Assembly: GCA_964549105.1 (NCBI GenBank) | Contig: CAZJTZ010000016.1 | Location: 8,241-72,240, forward strand | From: Hydrogenedens sp964549105 | GTDB lineage: Bacteria; Hydrogenedentota; Hydrogenedentia; Hydrogenedentales; Hydrogenedentaceae | Direction: 5' to 3' | DNA length: 64,000 nt | Part shown: positions 55,245 through 64,000 of the stretch, piece after piece | How positions within the stretch are numbered: position 1 is the first letter of the stretch | Layout: every line of letters begins with the position of its first letter | The notes under the pieces: model-generated | What the model was told of the DNA's origin: nothing | Seen by the model: only the letters and a program-made list of their open reading frames with translations | Database searches by the model: none | Program-made: the position numbers and the translations under genes

Positions 55245-57677
55245 TTAGAGTGTTGCACTTTCTATTAACTTTTTGTTAGTTATATTCTCTATTTCTACTT
55301 TATATTGGTTAGGTGCTTGTATATGATATTTTATCGTATTTTCATCTTGTTTCCATTTAATTTGCAAAGACTCTGCTTCTCCTAATGGAAGCGTTCCAGA
55401 ACAATACTCTAATTTTAATGGTTGAAATACTATTTTAACTTTTTTGTTTACAGGGTCTAATTCTTTTACACCCAGGGCAACTCTATCAAGAATATATACG
55501 ATATGAGAAGCAAAGCCGTGATTTAAACTAGCTTCATCACCCACATTCTCCCAAAGGGTCCCTGTTCTTTGTGCCATATAATCTAAATAACCGATAGACT
55601 CATCAAGAACTTTATCCCCTTCATCACTTAAAGTTAACAACTCTGCACGAAGCACATTTCCAATAAAGGCGTTTGCCAGATGCACTTCTGGATATTTATT
55701 GTTTTCCTTACGATGGGGTCCAAAGTCATTCTTAATTATGTTCCACAAGTCAGGATGGGTTTCTTTGGTTGCTACTTTAAAGAAGAATGCAAAATATTGG
55801 CATACCTCAGTCCGATTTCGAGTTACCTCTAATTTACCGTCTTTCCGAAGTGCATTATCCACAAAAAAAGTCCCATCAAAAGATTGTTCGCGTATTTTAT
55901 TTCTGACTTTTTCCGCTTCTTGTTTATATTCGGGTAAATTGTAGAGTTCTGCTACGGTATCAAGCACTCCTGCAAATAGCATGTTTGAGGGATAATTTAC
56001 ATCTTGCACAAAGTCATTTGCTTTTGACCACTCCACAAACACCCAACTCGGCAATTTTTCCAGAAGTCCATCAGAATTTTTATATTGGTCAAAGAATTTA
56101 ACCAGAGCAAGCACTTTGGGTTTGAGGGCATTTACTAAATCCCAATCATTGCTGCGTTTTGCATATTCGCCGAGTTCAATTACAAACCACATCGCCCAGT
56201 TAGGAATAAATGTTCCGTTGTTATGGTCGGAAGGATAACACATGGGCAACATCCCATCGGGGAGAAATTCATATTTTGGCGGTAGCATAAAGTTTTCAAA
56301 AAAATTCTTTTCCACAGAGGTATTACCCGCCAAAACGAGTGCAGCACGGGAAGTAAAGAAGGAATCACACAACCATCCTGCACGCTCTCTATGCGGACAA
56401 TCCATAAATATATCCACTGCATTCTGGGCAAAAGTGGTTCTACCTGCTTCAAATATTCTATTGATTCTTTCATCGGAACAATTAAACTTTGCGTTCTGTG
56501 CCTCTGGATTTTCATACAGTTTTATCCCTGTCGAAAATATAGAAGTGGGTGCACTTGTATTAGATATTTGCATATACCTAAATGTATAGGGTTCTATAGA
56601 TTCAATTTCATATTCCCCTTTTTCTGTAAGTTCTAATGCAATAACATTATGACAGCCTAATCTTTTCCAATCCACCATATTGTTTCTTAACATTTCATCA
56701 AAAGTAATAAATACCTTCGTGGGTTCCTCTATCTTTAATTTCAAAAAGACAAAACCCGTCATACTTCTACCAAAGTCAAATGCTTTGTATTGTGCAGAGT
56801 TTATCTGTATTGGGAAAGAACATTTTTCATCTTTAGACTCCCCCTTTTCAATAGTCATCTGTTGAAAATCTTTAGGTGGAGAATATTCGAGTTGGTCGAA
56901 GGGATAGGCAAGAAAAGTAGCTCTGGGTGCTACATTTTTGTTTACCCAGGGATTTTCAATAGGTTTTTGCAAATCTATTTTTCCATCCATTATTACTTTT
57001 GTAGGTAAAACTTTCTCAAAAGTAGGCATAGGAACACCGCGGGTAATAAGAGTCTTGTTTTCAAGTATCTCTACTTCATACGGGGTAAGTGTGTTTTCCT
57101 TTTTTACTATCCAATCTAAAGAGTGAGATGTTAATTTATATGCTTCGGTAAATCCTCGTTGAAAACTATATCTTTCAACCTTTTTATGTTTGTAATTCAA
57201 ATCGAAACCTACAAAAGGATTTGAAGAGGAGCCTGTTGCACACAGAACATTATCACCTTGCGTAACCTCTGCTTGAATGAATCCAGGCTGATTTGTAATT
57301 CCATATCCATTTACATTGTAGACAATTGCTTCAATAGCAAGTATATTTTCACCCTTCTGTAAAAATGGAGAGAGGTCAACCTCATCAACCCGATAAAATC
57401 CATGAGGTCCTCTTGCAGGACCATAAAGCACAAACTTACCATTTGAATATACACGATAAGAATTGTGCCCCGTGCACTTCAATTTAACTCCGTCTACATT
57501 TTTAACATTAAAGATGGCTCTAAATCCTGCATAGTCATTCATCTCTTTGGTTCTACCTTTTAACCAAATAGGTTTGCCTTCCTTGAAATTTACAGATGGA
57601 ACATCTGCCAGAGATTGCAAAGCCATACACAGTATCATAGCCAATAGAATTAACATACTCTTTAACATCTTTTTCAT
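55245..57677 (-). CDS. Alpha-L-rhamnosidase (GH78)
   Basis: This 810-residue secreted enzyme (signal peptide about 1-24, ending LQSLAD) removes terminal alpha-L-rhamnose from plant glycosides or polysaccharides by an inverting mechanism. An N-terminal beta domain carries substrate-contact loops such as GPARGPHGFYR. The (alpha/alpha)6 barrel has DCPHRERAGWLCD with Asp426, Glu431 and Asp438, and TLWENVG with Glu710; these match the acid/base region of known GH78 enzymes. SLNHGFASHIVY follows, as in the family. It lies downstream of the large PKD fusion gene on the same strand, with 188 bp between. Confidence 0.92.
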   Translation of the reverse strand: MKKMLKSMLILLAMILCMALQSLADVPSVNFKEGKPIWLKGRTKEMNDYAGFRAIFNVKNVDGVKLKCTGHNSYRVYSNGKFVLYGPARGPHGFYRVDEVDLSPFLQKGENILAIEAIVYNVNGYGITNQPGFIQAEVTQGDNVLCATGSSSNPFVGFDLNYKHKKVERYSFQRGFTEAYKLTSHSLDWIVKKENTLTPYEVEILENKTLITRGVPMPTFEKVLPTKVIMDGKIDLQKPIENPWVNKNVAPRATFLAYPFDQLEYSPPKDFQQMTIEKGESKDEKCSFPIQINSAQYKAFDFGRSMTGFVFLKLKIEEPTKVFITFDEMLRNNMVDWKRLGCHNVIALELTEKGEYEIESIEPYTFRYMQISNTSAPTSIFSTGIKLYENPEAQNAKFNCSDERINRIFEAGRTTFAQNAVDIFMDCPHRERAGWLCDSFFTSRAALVLAGNTSVEKNFFENFMLPPKYEFLPDGMLPMCYPSDHNNGTFIPNWAMWFVIELGEYAKRSNDWDLVNALKPKVLALVKFFDQYKNSDGLLEKLPSWVFVEWSKANDFVQDVNYPSNMLFAGVLDTVAELYNLPEYKQEAEKVRNKIREQSFDGTFFVDNALRKDGKLEVTRNRTEVCQYFAFFFKVATKETHPDLWNIIKNDFGPHRKENNKYPEVHLANAFIGNVLRAELLTLSDEGDKVLDESIGYLDYMAQRTGTLWENVGDEASLNHGFASHIVYILDRVALGVKELDPVNKKVKIVFQPLKLEYCSGTLPLGEAESLQIKWKQDENTIKYHIQAPNQYKVEIENITNKKLIESATL

Positions 57678-57801
57678 AACCCTTTCCTTTTTTTAACTTT
57701 TTCTATTTTCCCGAAATATTTTTTACAAAACCATTATCTATATTTATTATATTAATTGCAAAAAAAAAACTGTATCCCCCTTTATTCTTTAACTCTATAA
57801 A

Positions 57802-57836
57802 GGCACTTCTTTTCCTCTTTTATTTAAAGAAGTCCC
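57802..57836 (-). terminator. Weak hairpin after the PKD fusion gene
   Basis: ACTTCTTT (57805-57812) pairs with AAAGAAGT (57826-57833), flanked by GGC and CCC, in the 188-bp gap between the fusion gene and GH78. Read on the minus strand it is followed by only a short TTTA, so it is a weak terminator at best. Confidence 0.3.
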
Positions 57837-57865
57837 AAAACCTTATTTTTCTGTTTACATTGTTT

Positions 57866-60800
57866 TTATGGTAAAAATGATTGGAAGTCGTATGGAATAA
57901 ATGCTTGTCGAGAAGCGTCCTGAGTGCCGTTTGCAATAGCAACATATCCTTTTAATGATGTTGCATCAATTATCAAGTTCATTAAATTAGAACCAGAAAT
58001 AGCACTTTTTTGGGTTAAAGTATATAAACCTAACTCATCAAATTGCCCATAATAATTTTGTATCACCGCAAAGATATTATCCGCTCTCTGCGATGTGTCT
58101 GCATCATATACCACACTCCCTAAAATATTAGGATAATAATTATCCCTTGTATCATTATCTCGAACCAGTATTCTATTATCTGATTTTACCATATATTTTG
58201 CTCCTCTTGATTCATACCTGCCGTCGCCAAGCAAATATGTATGTAAACGGCCTAAAGAAGAAGCACCTACCCACTCGGACATAAAATTCAATCTATTTAA
58301 GTCATATAAAGCGGTTCGGAAAGCAGTGAGCATATTCTCATTAGAGTTTATGGCTTCTCCTGACACAGGAATATCTCCATAAGAAAGTCCTGCACCGTTT
58401 ACTCCTGCTCTACCTACGACCATTCCTGCGAAGGTAAATATTGCATGAGGGAATCCCTGGTCGGGAATATAGAATAGTACAACCGGATAATTTTGTTGGC
58501 CACTACTAATCAACTGCCTATTTAGAGAATAGGTTTGAATTAATGGTACTTTACCAAAGAATGAAGGCATATCTGTTGCTGTTGACCATAACAATGAGCC
58601 TGAGCATTTTGTTTTTGTATATAGGCTAAGCGTTTCAACCAATTGCAACTTACCTAAATTATTATAAGAAATCCCCGTACTGGTAGAAAGCCCTTGTAAT
58701 TCTTGCTTAATTCTCTCATCCATAGTGTCTTTCTGTAAATCCCATGTAGTATTAAGGACTTCTTGCGTTACTCCAAACTGACTCAAGTTAGAAAAGACAT
58801 AGTTCTCATGATTTGTAATCTCATTTTTCATTAATTCTCCATAATCAAGTCCCATTTGATATGGTGTGCCACGAAGGACTAAGTAAGGATACGGATTATT
58901 ATATCTTTCAGAACTATATGTAGGAAGTTCTTCTGGGGTTATATATACTGATGTCGTATAAACAAGAGGAGGTACAGAGGTTCCTGGTACGGCCATCTGG
59001 AATCTTGCAGGATTATTAAATATTAACTGAATGAAATAGGCAGTATAACCATGGGAAGGTTTCGGAACTCTTGCCTCATATACACCAGAAGATACAGGTT
59101 CTAATGGTTGACTTTCATATTGGATACCCCACTCCTCTAACTTATACTTTCTGAAATCTCTAGCATTAGGATTGTTGCATTTCCATAATTTTACTTCTCT
59201 AATTAATGAAGTAAATTTACTATCTACTGTTACTTTGAGTATATTTGTATCTCCGGATATATTCTTTTCCCATGTAAAGGTAGGTTGTTCTATATCCTGT
59301 GTCTTTGCTAAGAACCATGCCAATAGATTTTGCACGGCATCTGTTTCCAGACTAATTTCTCCACCAAGACCATGGGAAGCATTAGGAACATAATTCAAGT
59401 ATTTCTCACCTAACAAATTGCCAAAATAATACAAAGAGGAATCTGGTAGGAAAAATTCATCACAGGTAGCGTTTGTAATAAATTTGGGAATGTTTTCAGT
59501 CCTGGAGATATATCTATACGGGTCTACCAATTTTAACAGAGCCTCTGCTTCTGGAAGAAGTGCTTCACCATTAGAAACAAGTCGGTCAAAAACTTTCATT
59601 TGAGCGTACTCATAAATAGACGGAGCCCAATACCCATATACAGCCTTATGATGTTCCATTTGTTTATCTATATTAAGAACATCAATTACAAGTGGAGCAA
59701 CGCCTTTAATTCTGCAATCAGTTAACCCTGTGAGCCAGGTAGTCCACCCTCGTTTAGAACCGCCGGTTACGATAAAGCCTGTAGGTGCATTATCTCCAAG
59801 TATGGCTTGTGCCGTATCCATAGCCCGGACGGCAGATTTCGCCATAGGCAAAAGCAATGGCCAACGATAATCGTCATTACCATCGTTGTATTCATTCATA
59901 TATCTGTCATAACTATATGCAATAATTGCGTCTTCAGTCCGCGAATAAAGAACTTCATCCCGTTCTGCATCGTAATCATCCATAAATACAATCGGCTGAC
60001 TGGGAACATTATCTATATGCACAATGATAGAACCACTCAGAGCCGCCATTTCACCCAGAAGTAATCTTTCATTCTCGTTCGGAGGAGAACTATTTATACT
60101 TCCTCCATCAATAAATAACAGAGCAGTATCATTTCGTTTACGTTCAGGAACTACAACGGCTAAATTATGTTTCCAAATTTTTCCACTGTAAATTTCTTCA
60201 GAACTACGCCATGCTTGAGAAGTCATCCGCGTTATATAGGCGGTTGCTAGCCGAATTGAAACGGAACCAGATGTATAGAGAACGGGATATTCTTGAGGTG
60301 TGGTCCATGTATATTCAGGGTCATGTTCTCTTACAAATATATCCAATGGGTCTGAATAATTACTGACTTCTACGCAATCAGGTATAGTGGTTTCAGATTC
60401 CAAACCGCCTGCTGTTTTGACTGTTAATTTTACAGTATAGGAACCAGGAGTAGCGTATTGATGAATGGGTGAAGGTTCAGTCGAAGTCTTGCCATCTCCA
60501 AAATCCCATTCCCATTGGGCAATGGGTGCTGTACCGGATGTAGATAAATCTGTAAAATATACATCACTGCCAACAATAGCACATGGGCTTTCAAGTCGGA
60601 AACGAGCCACCGGTGGCACAGCAGAACCAACGGTTAATGTTTTTGAAACTGTAGAAGTTTTAAGTTGTTCACCACTCTTAGAGTGGGTAAATAACAAATA
60701 CAAATCAATCTTATATTTTCCTGGCTGCTCAAAACGATGTGTTGGATTTTGCATTGTGGATAAATCAGAACCATCTCCAAAAGACCAGACCCAACCGATA

Positions 60801-62626
60801 ATAGGTCTTGTCCCTTCAGAAGTAGACAAATCTGTAAATTTAACTAAATCCTCAACTGTAATCCGTTTGGGTGCATAATCAAAATCTGGAATAGGTGGAG
60901 CATCTACATACACTTTAACAGATTCACTCTTAAATGTATCCAAAGGAGTCTCTACTTCCAGATATACTTCATAAACACCTGGGTTAGTGTAGACATGAGA
61001 CACAGAATCTTTTGAAGTAGTAGTCTTAATAGGAGAACCGTCACCGAAATTCCAGCGGTAGGTCAAGTCTGTCTCTGTTCCCAAAGCAGTCTTATTAAGA
61101 AAAACAACATTTTTCTTTATCACAGGACTTTTTGTAGATACGCTTAATTGGGGTTCGGGTGCTTGGTGTACAGTTATATATGAACTCTTTGTGACGCTAT
61201 CTTCGTTATTCGATGATGTATTTGTATATACCGTTAAGGAAACGGTGTAAACTCCCGCTTTTGTATAGACATGTTCCGTATTCCCGTTTTCATGCAAATA
61301 AGGTTGGTATTCTATGGTTTCGATGGAACTATCTCCAAAATTCCAAACCCAACGGGAAACTCTTTCTGTTCCAGGAAGAGACAAATCCGCAAAGAATACA
61401 GATTTCCCTTTGTAAAGGGTAAGTGGTTCCGCAGAAAATTTAGCCGTGGGTGACATATAAATAACTTCTACAGGTAAAGAAAAAGAACTACTACCAAATT
61501 TGTTGGATACTGTTAATTTTATTGTCTGTACACCCAGTCTGGAAAAAGAATATTGCGGTGACTCTTCAGTAGAAGTATTTCCATCTCCAAATTCCCACAA
61601 CCAATCGGTTATCGGAGCACTTCCGGGGTCTGACAAATCAAAAAACTGAACGGGTATATATACAAAAGGCTTGATAATGCTAACAGAAAATTTAGCCTTA
61701 GGAGAAATACCCTCTTGAACTGTTACATATCCTTCTTTTGTCAATGACTTATCCTGATTTTCAGTATATACGGTCAGGGTAATGGAATAAATACCTGTCG
61801 CTGAGTATTTATGTCTCGGATTTACTTCCTCACTTGTTGAACCATCTCCAAAATCCCAGGACCTTTTAATGATGGTTTCCTTTTCTGAACGACTCCTATC
61901 TATAAATTGCACTTCATCGCCGAGAAGAATAATTTGTGAGTTTGCAGAAAAATCAACTGTTAAAGTCCCTCCAACTACATTAATAAAATTTTCCTTAACT
62001 TTTTTTTCTATTCCTTGCTCTGTTTCTACAGTTAAAGTAACTGTATAATTGCCGGGTTTCTGATAAAAGTGGGTAGGCTCATAACTTTCTGAGGTTGTCC
62101 CATCTCCGAAATCCCATGTAACTTTTTTAATACTACCTGTTTGAACAGCACTTCGATTGAAAAATCTTATTGCCTCATTTGCAGTTACGAACTTGCTTGA
62201 AACATCAAATTCTACTTTAATTAAATCTGTTAAAGTCACAACTACAGTAGTTGATGGAGCATTTGTGGCACGAACAATAACATTTCCAGAATTTTGACCT
62301 AATTCTGTTTTTTCTCTATCCACCTTTAGACTTATTTGTTTTTTATCCAGAGGCCCCGAACTATAACATTCATTATCAGGAGAAGAACATCCTTCTACTG
62401 TTATCCAGGGAACTTGGGATTCAACAATTATAGGACCTATAGAAGTAGAAGTCAGAGTTTTCCATACTTGAATATTTGCACTATTTTCTTGAGAACCAAA
62501 GTCTATAGATGTTGGCTTAACAACTAAATCTCCTCCCAATTCATCTCTTGGACAAGCCGTGATTGTTATTGTTAAAGCAAGGAATATAATACTCTTAACA
62601 CACAATAAGTAAACAGACTTTCTCAT
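57866..62626 (-). CDS. Giant lipoprotein: BACON-like, seven PKD, PqaA-type hydrolase, C45-like domain
   Basis: This 1586-residue protein has a lipoprotein signal (ITAC, Cys25). A BACON-like domain covers about 33-135. Seven PKD domains follow (about 140-750), each with the WDFGDG-type motif; the first is near residue 170 and the last near 707. Next is a PqaA-type (PhoPQ-activated, PF10142-like) alpha/beta hydrolase (about 760-1200) with nucleophile Ser957 in GGSKRGW. The C-terminal part (about 1245-1586) resembles C45 peptidase/acyltransferase Ntn-hydrolases: LRGTPYQMGLDYGELM, possible nucleophile Cys1341 in KCSGSLLW, and VNGAGLSYGD. I do not know this domain combination. PKD arrays usually space enzymes from a surface. 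It may be an outer-membrane-tethered amidase or esterase; the substrate is unknown. Confidence 0.88.
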   Translation of the reverse strand: MRKSVYLLCVKSIIFLALTITITACPRDELGGDLVVKPTSIDFGSQENSANIQVWKTLTSTSIGPIIVESQVPWITVEGCSSPDNECYSSGPLDKKQISLKVDREKTELGQNSGNVIVRATNAPSTTVVVTLTDLIKVEFDVSSKFVTANEAIRFFNRSAVQTGSIKKVTWDFGDGTTSESYEPTHFYQKPGNYTVTLTVETEQGIEKKVKENFINVVGGTLTVDFSANSQIILLGDEVQFIDRSRSEKETIIKRSWDFGDGSTSEEVNPRHKYSATGIYSITLTVYTENQDKSLTKEGYVTVQEGISPKAKFSVSIIKPFVYIPVQFFDLSDPGSAPITDWLWEFGDGNTSTEESPQYSFSRLGVQTIKLTVSNKFGSSSFSLPVEVIYMSPTAKFSAEPLTLYKGKSVFFADLSLPGTERVSRWVWNFGDSSIETIEYQPYLHENGNTEHVYTKAGVYTVSLTVYTNTSSNNEDSVTKSSYITVHQAPEPQLSVSTKSPVIKKNVVFLNKTALGTETDLTYRWNFGDGSPIKTTTSKDSVSHVYTNPGVYEVYLEVETPLDTFKSESVKVYVDAPPIPDFDYAPKRITVEDLVKFTDLSTSEGTRPIIGWVWSFGDGSDLSTMQNPTHRFEQPGKYKIDLYLLFTHSKSGEQLKTSTVSKTLTVGSAVPPVARFRLESPCAIVGSDVYFTDLSTSGTAPIAQWEWDFGDGKTSTEPSPIHQYATPGSYTVKLTVKTAGGLESETTIPDCVEVSNYSDPLDIFVREHDPEYTWTTPQEYPVLYTSGSVSIRLATAYITRMTSQAWRSSEEIYSGKIWKHNLAVVVPERKRNDTALLFIDGGSINSSPPNENERLLLGEMAALSGSIIVHIDNVPSQPIVFMDDYDAERDEVLYSRTEDAIIAYSYDRYMNEYNDGNDDYRWPLLLPMAKSAVRAMDTAQAILGDNAPTGFIVTGGSKRGWTTWLTGLTDCRIKGVAPLVIDVLNIDKQMEHHKAVYGYWAPSIYEYAQMKVFDRLVSNGEALLPEAEALLKLVDPYRYISRTENIPKFITNATCDEFFLPDSSLYYFGNLLGEKYLNYVPNASHGLGGEISLETDAVQNLLAWFLAKTQDIEQPTFTWEKNISGDTNILKVTVDSKFTSLIREVKLWKCNNPNARDFRKYKLEEWGIQYESQPLEPVSSGVYEARVPKPSHGYTAYFIQLIFNNPARFQMAVPGTSVPPLVYTTSVYITPEELPTYSSERYNNPYPYLVLRGTPYQMGLDYGELMKNEITNHENYVFSNLSQFGVTQEVLNTTWDLQKDTMDERIKQELQGLSTSTGISYNNLGKLQLVETLSLYTKTKCSGSLLWSTATDMPSFFGKVPLIQTYSLNRQLISSGQQNYPVVLFYIPDQGFPHAIFTFAGMVVGRAGVNGAGLSYGDIPVSGEAINSNENMLTAFRTALYDLNRLNFMSEWVGASSLGRLHTYLLGDGRYESRGAKYMVKSDNRILVRDNDTRDNYYPNILGSVVYDADTSQRADNIFAVIQNYYGQFDELGLYTLTQKSAISGSNLMNLIIDATSLKGYVAIANGTQDASRQAFIPYDFQSFLP

Positions 62627-62893
62627 AAAAATTTTCTCCAGTTCTACTCTTCTTAACTATAATACATATAGTATACAATTATAGCATTAATCATGTCACT
62701 CATTTATAATGCCATTTTTATTATAAATTGTCAAGAAATTATTTACAACTTTCTATCTACTATAAAATTTAATTCAAGGAAAAATTTATAATTAAGTGTG
62801 ACAAAATGTAATAAAAAGTAGTCTTAATAGTAGAATATTAGCGACATATTGTAATTTGATAAGTTAAGTTATATATAATTTATATGAAGGGAA

Positions 62894-64000
62894 ATGAAAA
62901 AAAGGCTTATGGAAAAAAACAAATTATTATTAATAACGGTCTCTTTTATTTTGTGTTATATCCTATTAATACAGGGTTGTCATATTAACAAAAAAGTAGA
63001 TGCTAATGATGAGGCGAATGCCAACATAATAAAGCCAATTGCGTTTCCTGTTGAGGCTGTTTTCCCAATAAAAAAAGACATCAATAAATATTTTGAAACA
63101 ACGACACGAGTATCGGCTGAAAAAAAAGTTGATGTTATATCAAAGGGTTTAGGAATATGTGAAGAGTTAATGGTTGAAGAAGGAGACTATGTCAAGGAAG
63201 GTCAACTTCTCGCTAAATTAGATACCTCTGAAGTGGAAACACAAATTTTACAAACATCAGTAAATATTGAGAAATGTAAAGCAGCATTAGAAATTGCTGA
63301 AAATAGTTTAAAAGAAGGAATTGGTTCGAAGGTAGAACGGGATAATGCACGCTTTGCTCTGGATGCTGCTGAAGCAACTCTTAAAATCCAGCAATTACAA
63401 TTGAAAAACCAAACAATAGTTGCCCCTATTAGTGGAATTATAACGAAGAAAAATATTCAGAAAGGGGTATTGGTCAGCACAGGGATGCCGGTTTTTTCAA
63501 TAGTTGACCCCGAATCTTATGTGTTACCGATTAATGTTCCTGAGCGTGAAATCTCCAATATTTCCGTAAATCAGGAAGCCGAGGTCATTATTGATTCCTG
63601 CCCAGAAGACAAGTTTACTGCTGTTATTTCCCGAATTAACCCTTCTATTGACCCCACTTCAGGGACAATAAAAACAACCTTACATTTTGTTAAGGGTAAT
63701 AGTAGTAAAGATGAATGTATAAAGGATTCCGCATTTGCAAGAGTCAAATTAGTAATGGAAACTCATCCACAAGCACTTGTAATTCCCAAAGATGCTGTAT
63801 TAGAAGAAGGTGGGAAGAAATATGTATATGTGGCAAAAACAAAAGAAGATTTAGCAATAGATAAAATTAAATATGAGGAAATAAAAAGTAAAGAAATCCA
63901 ATTTACTGCTGAAAGAGTAGAAGTTAAAGTGGGTTTAGAAGATAGTTCATACTATGAAATTTTAGATGGAATAGATGAACATGTGCTGGTTATTACATTA
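62894..64000 (+). CDS. RND efflux periplasmic adaptor, second system (3' end beyond window)
   Basis: The frame is open for 369 codons to the window edge. An N-terminal signal ends with LIQGCHIN, a lipobox-like Cys, so it is probably a lipoprotein. The lipoyl halves are VEEGDYVKEGQLLAKLD and TIVAPISGIITKKNIQKG, flanking a short coiled-coil hairpin. A beta-barrel segment (YVLPINVPEREISN) and a DPTSGTIKTTLHF strand follow. ATG at 62894 has AAGGG close upstream; a second ATG at 62909 is possible. An RND permease gene probably follows outside the window. It is divergent from the large fusion gene, with 267 bp between, where I see no other feature. Confidence 0.9.
   Translation, partial: MKKRLMEKNKLLLITVSFILCYILLIQGCHINKKVDANDEANANIIKPIAFPVEAVFPIKKDINKYFETTTRVSAEKKVDVISKGLGICEELMVEEGDYVKEGQLLAKLDTSEVETQILQTSVNIEKCKAALEIAENSLKEGIGSKVERDNARFALDAAEATLKIQQLQLKNQTIVAPISGIITKKNIQKGVLVSTGMPVFSIVDPESYVLPINVPEREISNISVNQEAEVIIDSCPEDKFTAVISRINPSIDPTSGTIKTTLHFVKGNSSKDECIKDSAFARVKLVMETHPQALVIPKDAVLEEGGKKYVYVAKTKEDLAIDKIKYEEIKSKEIQFTAERVEVKVGLEDSSYYEILDGIDEHVLVITL

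Noticed and set aside
59172..59393. Several 60-140-residue plus-strand frames across 55000-62600
   Set aside because: They are antisense to the rhamnosidase and the PKD fusion gene and show no family features.
1..64000. CRISPR arrays, tRNA, rRNA, insertion sequences or prophage
   Set aside because: No regularly spaced repeats, cloverleaf sequences, rRNA motifs, transposases or phage proteins were seen on either strand.

Overview
The window is AT-rich bacterial DNA, densely packed with genes on both strands, with short intergenic gaps and many start/stop overlaps of the ATGA type. The host is Gram-negative: there are a TolC-like channel, a FadL-like outer-membrane barrel, RND efflux parts, Lgt and several lipoproteins. 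It uses Tat export and has type IV pilus parts (PilT, PilC). A four-subunit pyruvate:ferredoxin oxidoreductase indicates anaerobic metabolism, and an iron superoxide dismutase suggests it meets oxygen at times. Large secreted proteins with PKD repeats, sugar-binding-like domains and glycosidase domains suggest a polysaccharide-degrading uncultured lineage. A candidate phylum such as Hydrogenedentota is my guess, but nothing in the window proves it. I see no phage, transposon, CRISPR array, rRNA or tRNA. The only RNA gene found is RNase P RNA.

Layout. 1-1622: an ABC exporter pair (the permease is cut by the window edge). 1760-6980: an MscK-like mechanosensitive channel overlapping uvrC. 7044-10166: porC-porD-porA-porB. 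10324-17090: a minus-strand housekeeping series of mutL-miaA, lgt, a DksA-like zinc-finger protein and tex. 17200-22762: a secreted protein of unknown function, divergent from a membrane sensor ending in a GAF domain and a purine permease. 22797-25952: trpB2, rnpB and pilC. 26113-32372: sodB, glgC, a TPR protein, a rhomboid protease, a membrane-anchored J protein and a Tat-exported phosphodiesterase. 32394-35326: a Tat-exported TIM-barrel-like protein, then small regulatory-looking genes (cyclic-nucleotide-binding domain alone, zinc-ribbon/helix-turn-helix, small membrane protein). 35351-40714: an envelope cluster of amidase, GerMN protein, murI and YibQ-like deacetylase, followed by tsaD. 40730-45135: lipoate ligase, pilT, a carbohydrate-binding-like/coiled-coil protein, a 41-residue membrane peptide and a FadL-like porin. 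45290-51953: a TetR-controlled RND efflux operon with two tandem promoter/operator sites. 51977-62626: a clan GH-A-type hydrolase, an M24 aminopeptidase, a GH78 rhamnosidase and a 1586-residue lipoprotein fusion. 62894-64000: the start of a second RND adaptor gene.

Most notable points. The 1586-residue lipoprotein joins a BACON-like domain, seven PKD domains, a PqaA-type alpha/beta hydrolase and a C45-like Ntn-hydrolase. The RND permease lacks the Asp-Asp/Lys proton-relay residues. UvrC lacks its C-terminal helix-hairpin-helix domain. The tetR-efflux operon carries an exact 20-bp repeat that places identical -35/operator sequences in two tandem promoters.
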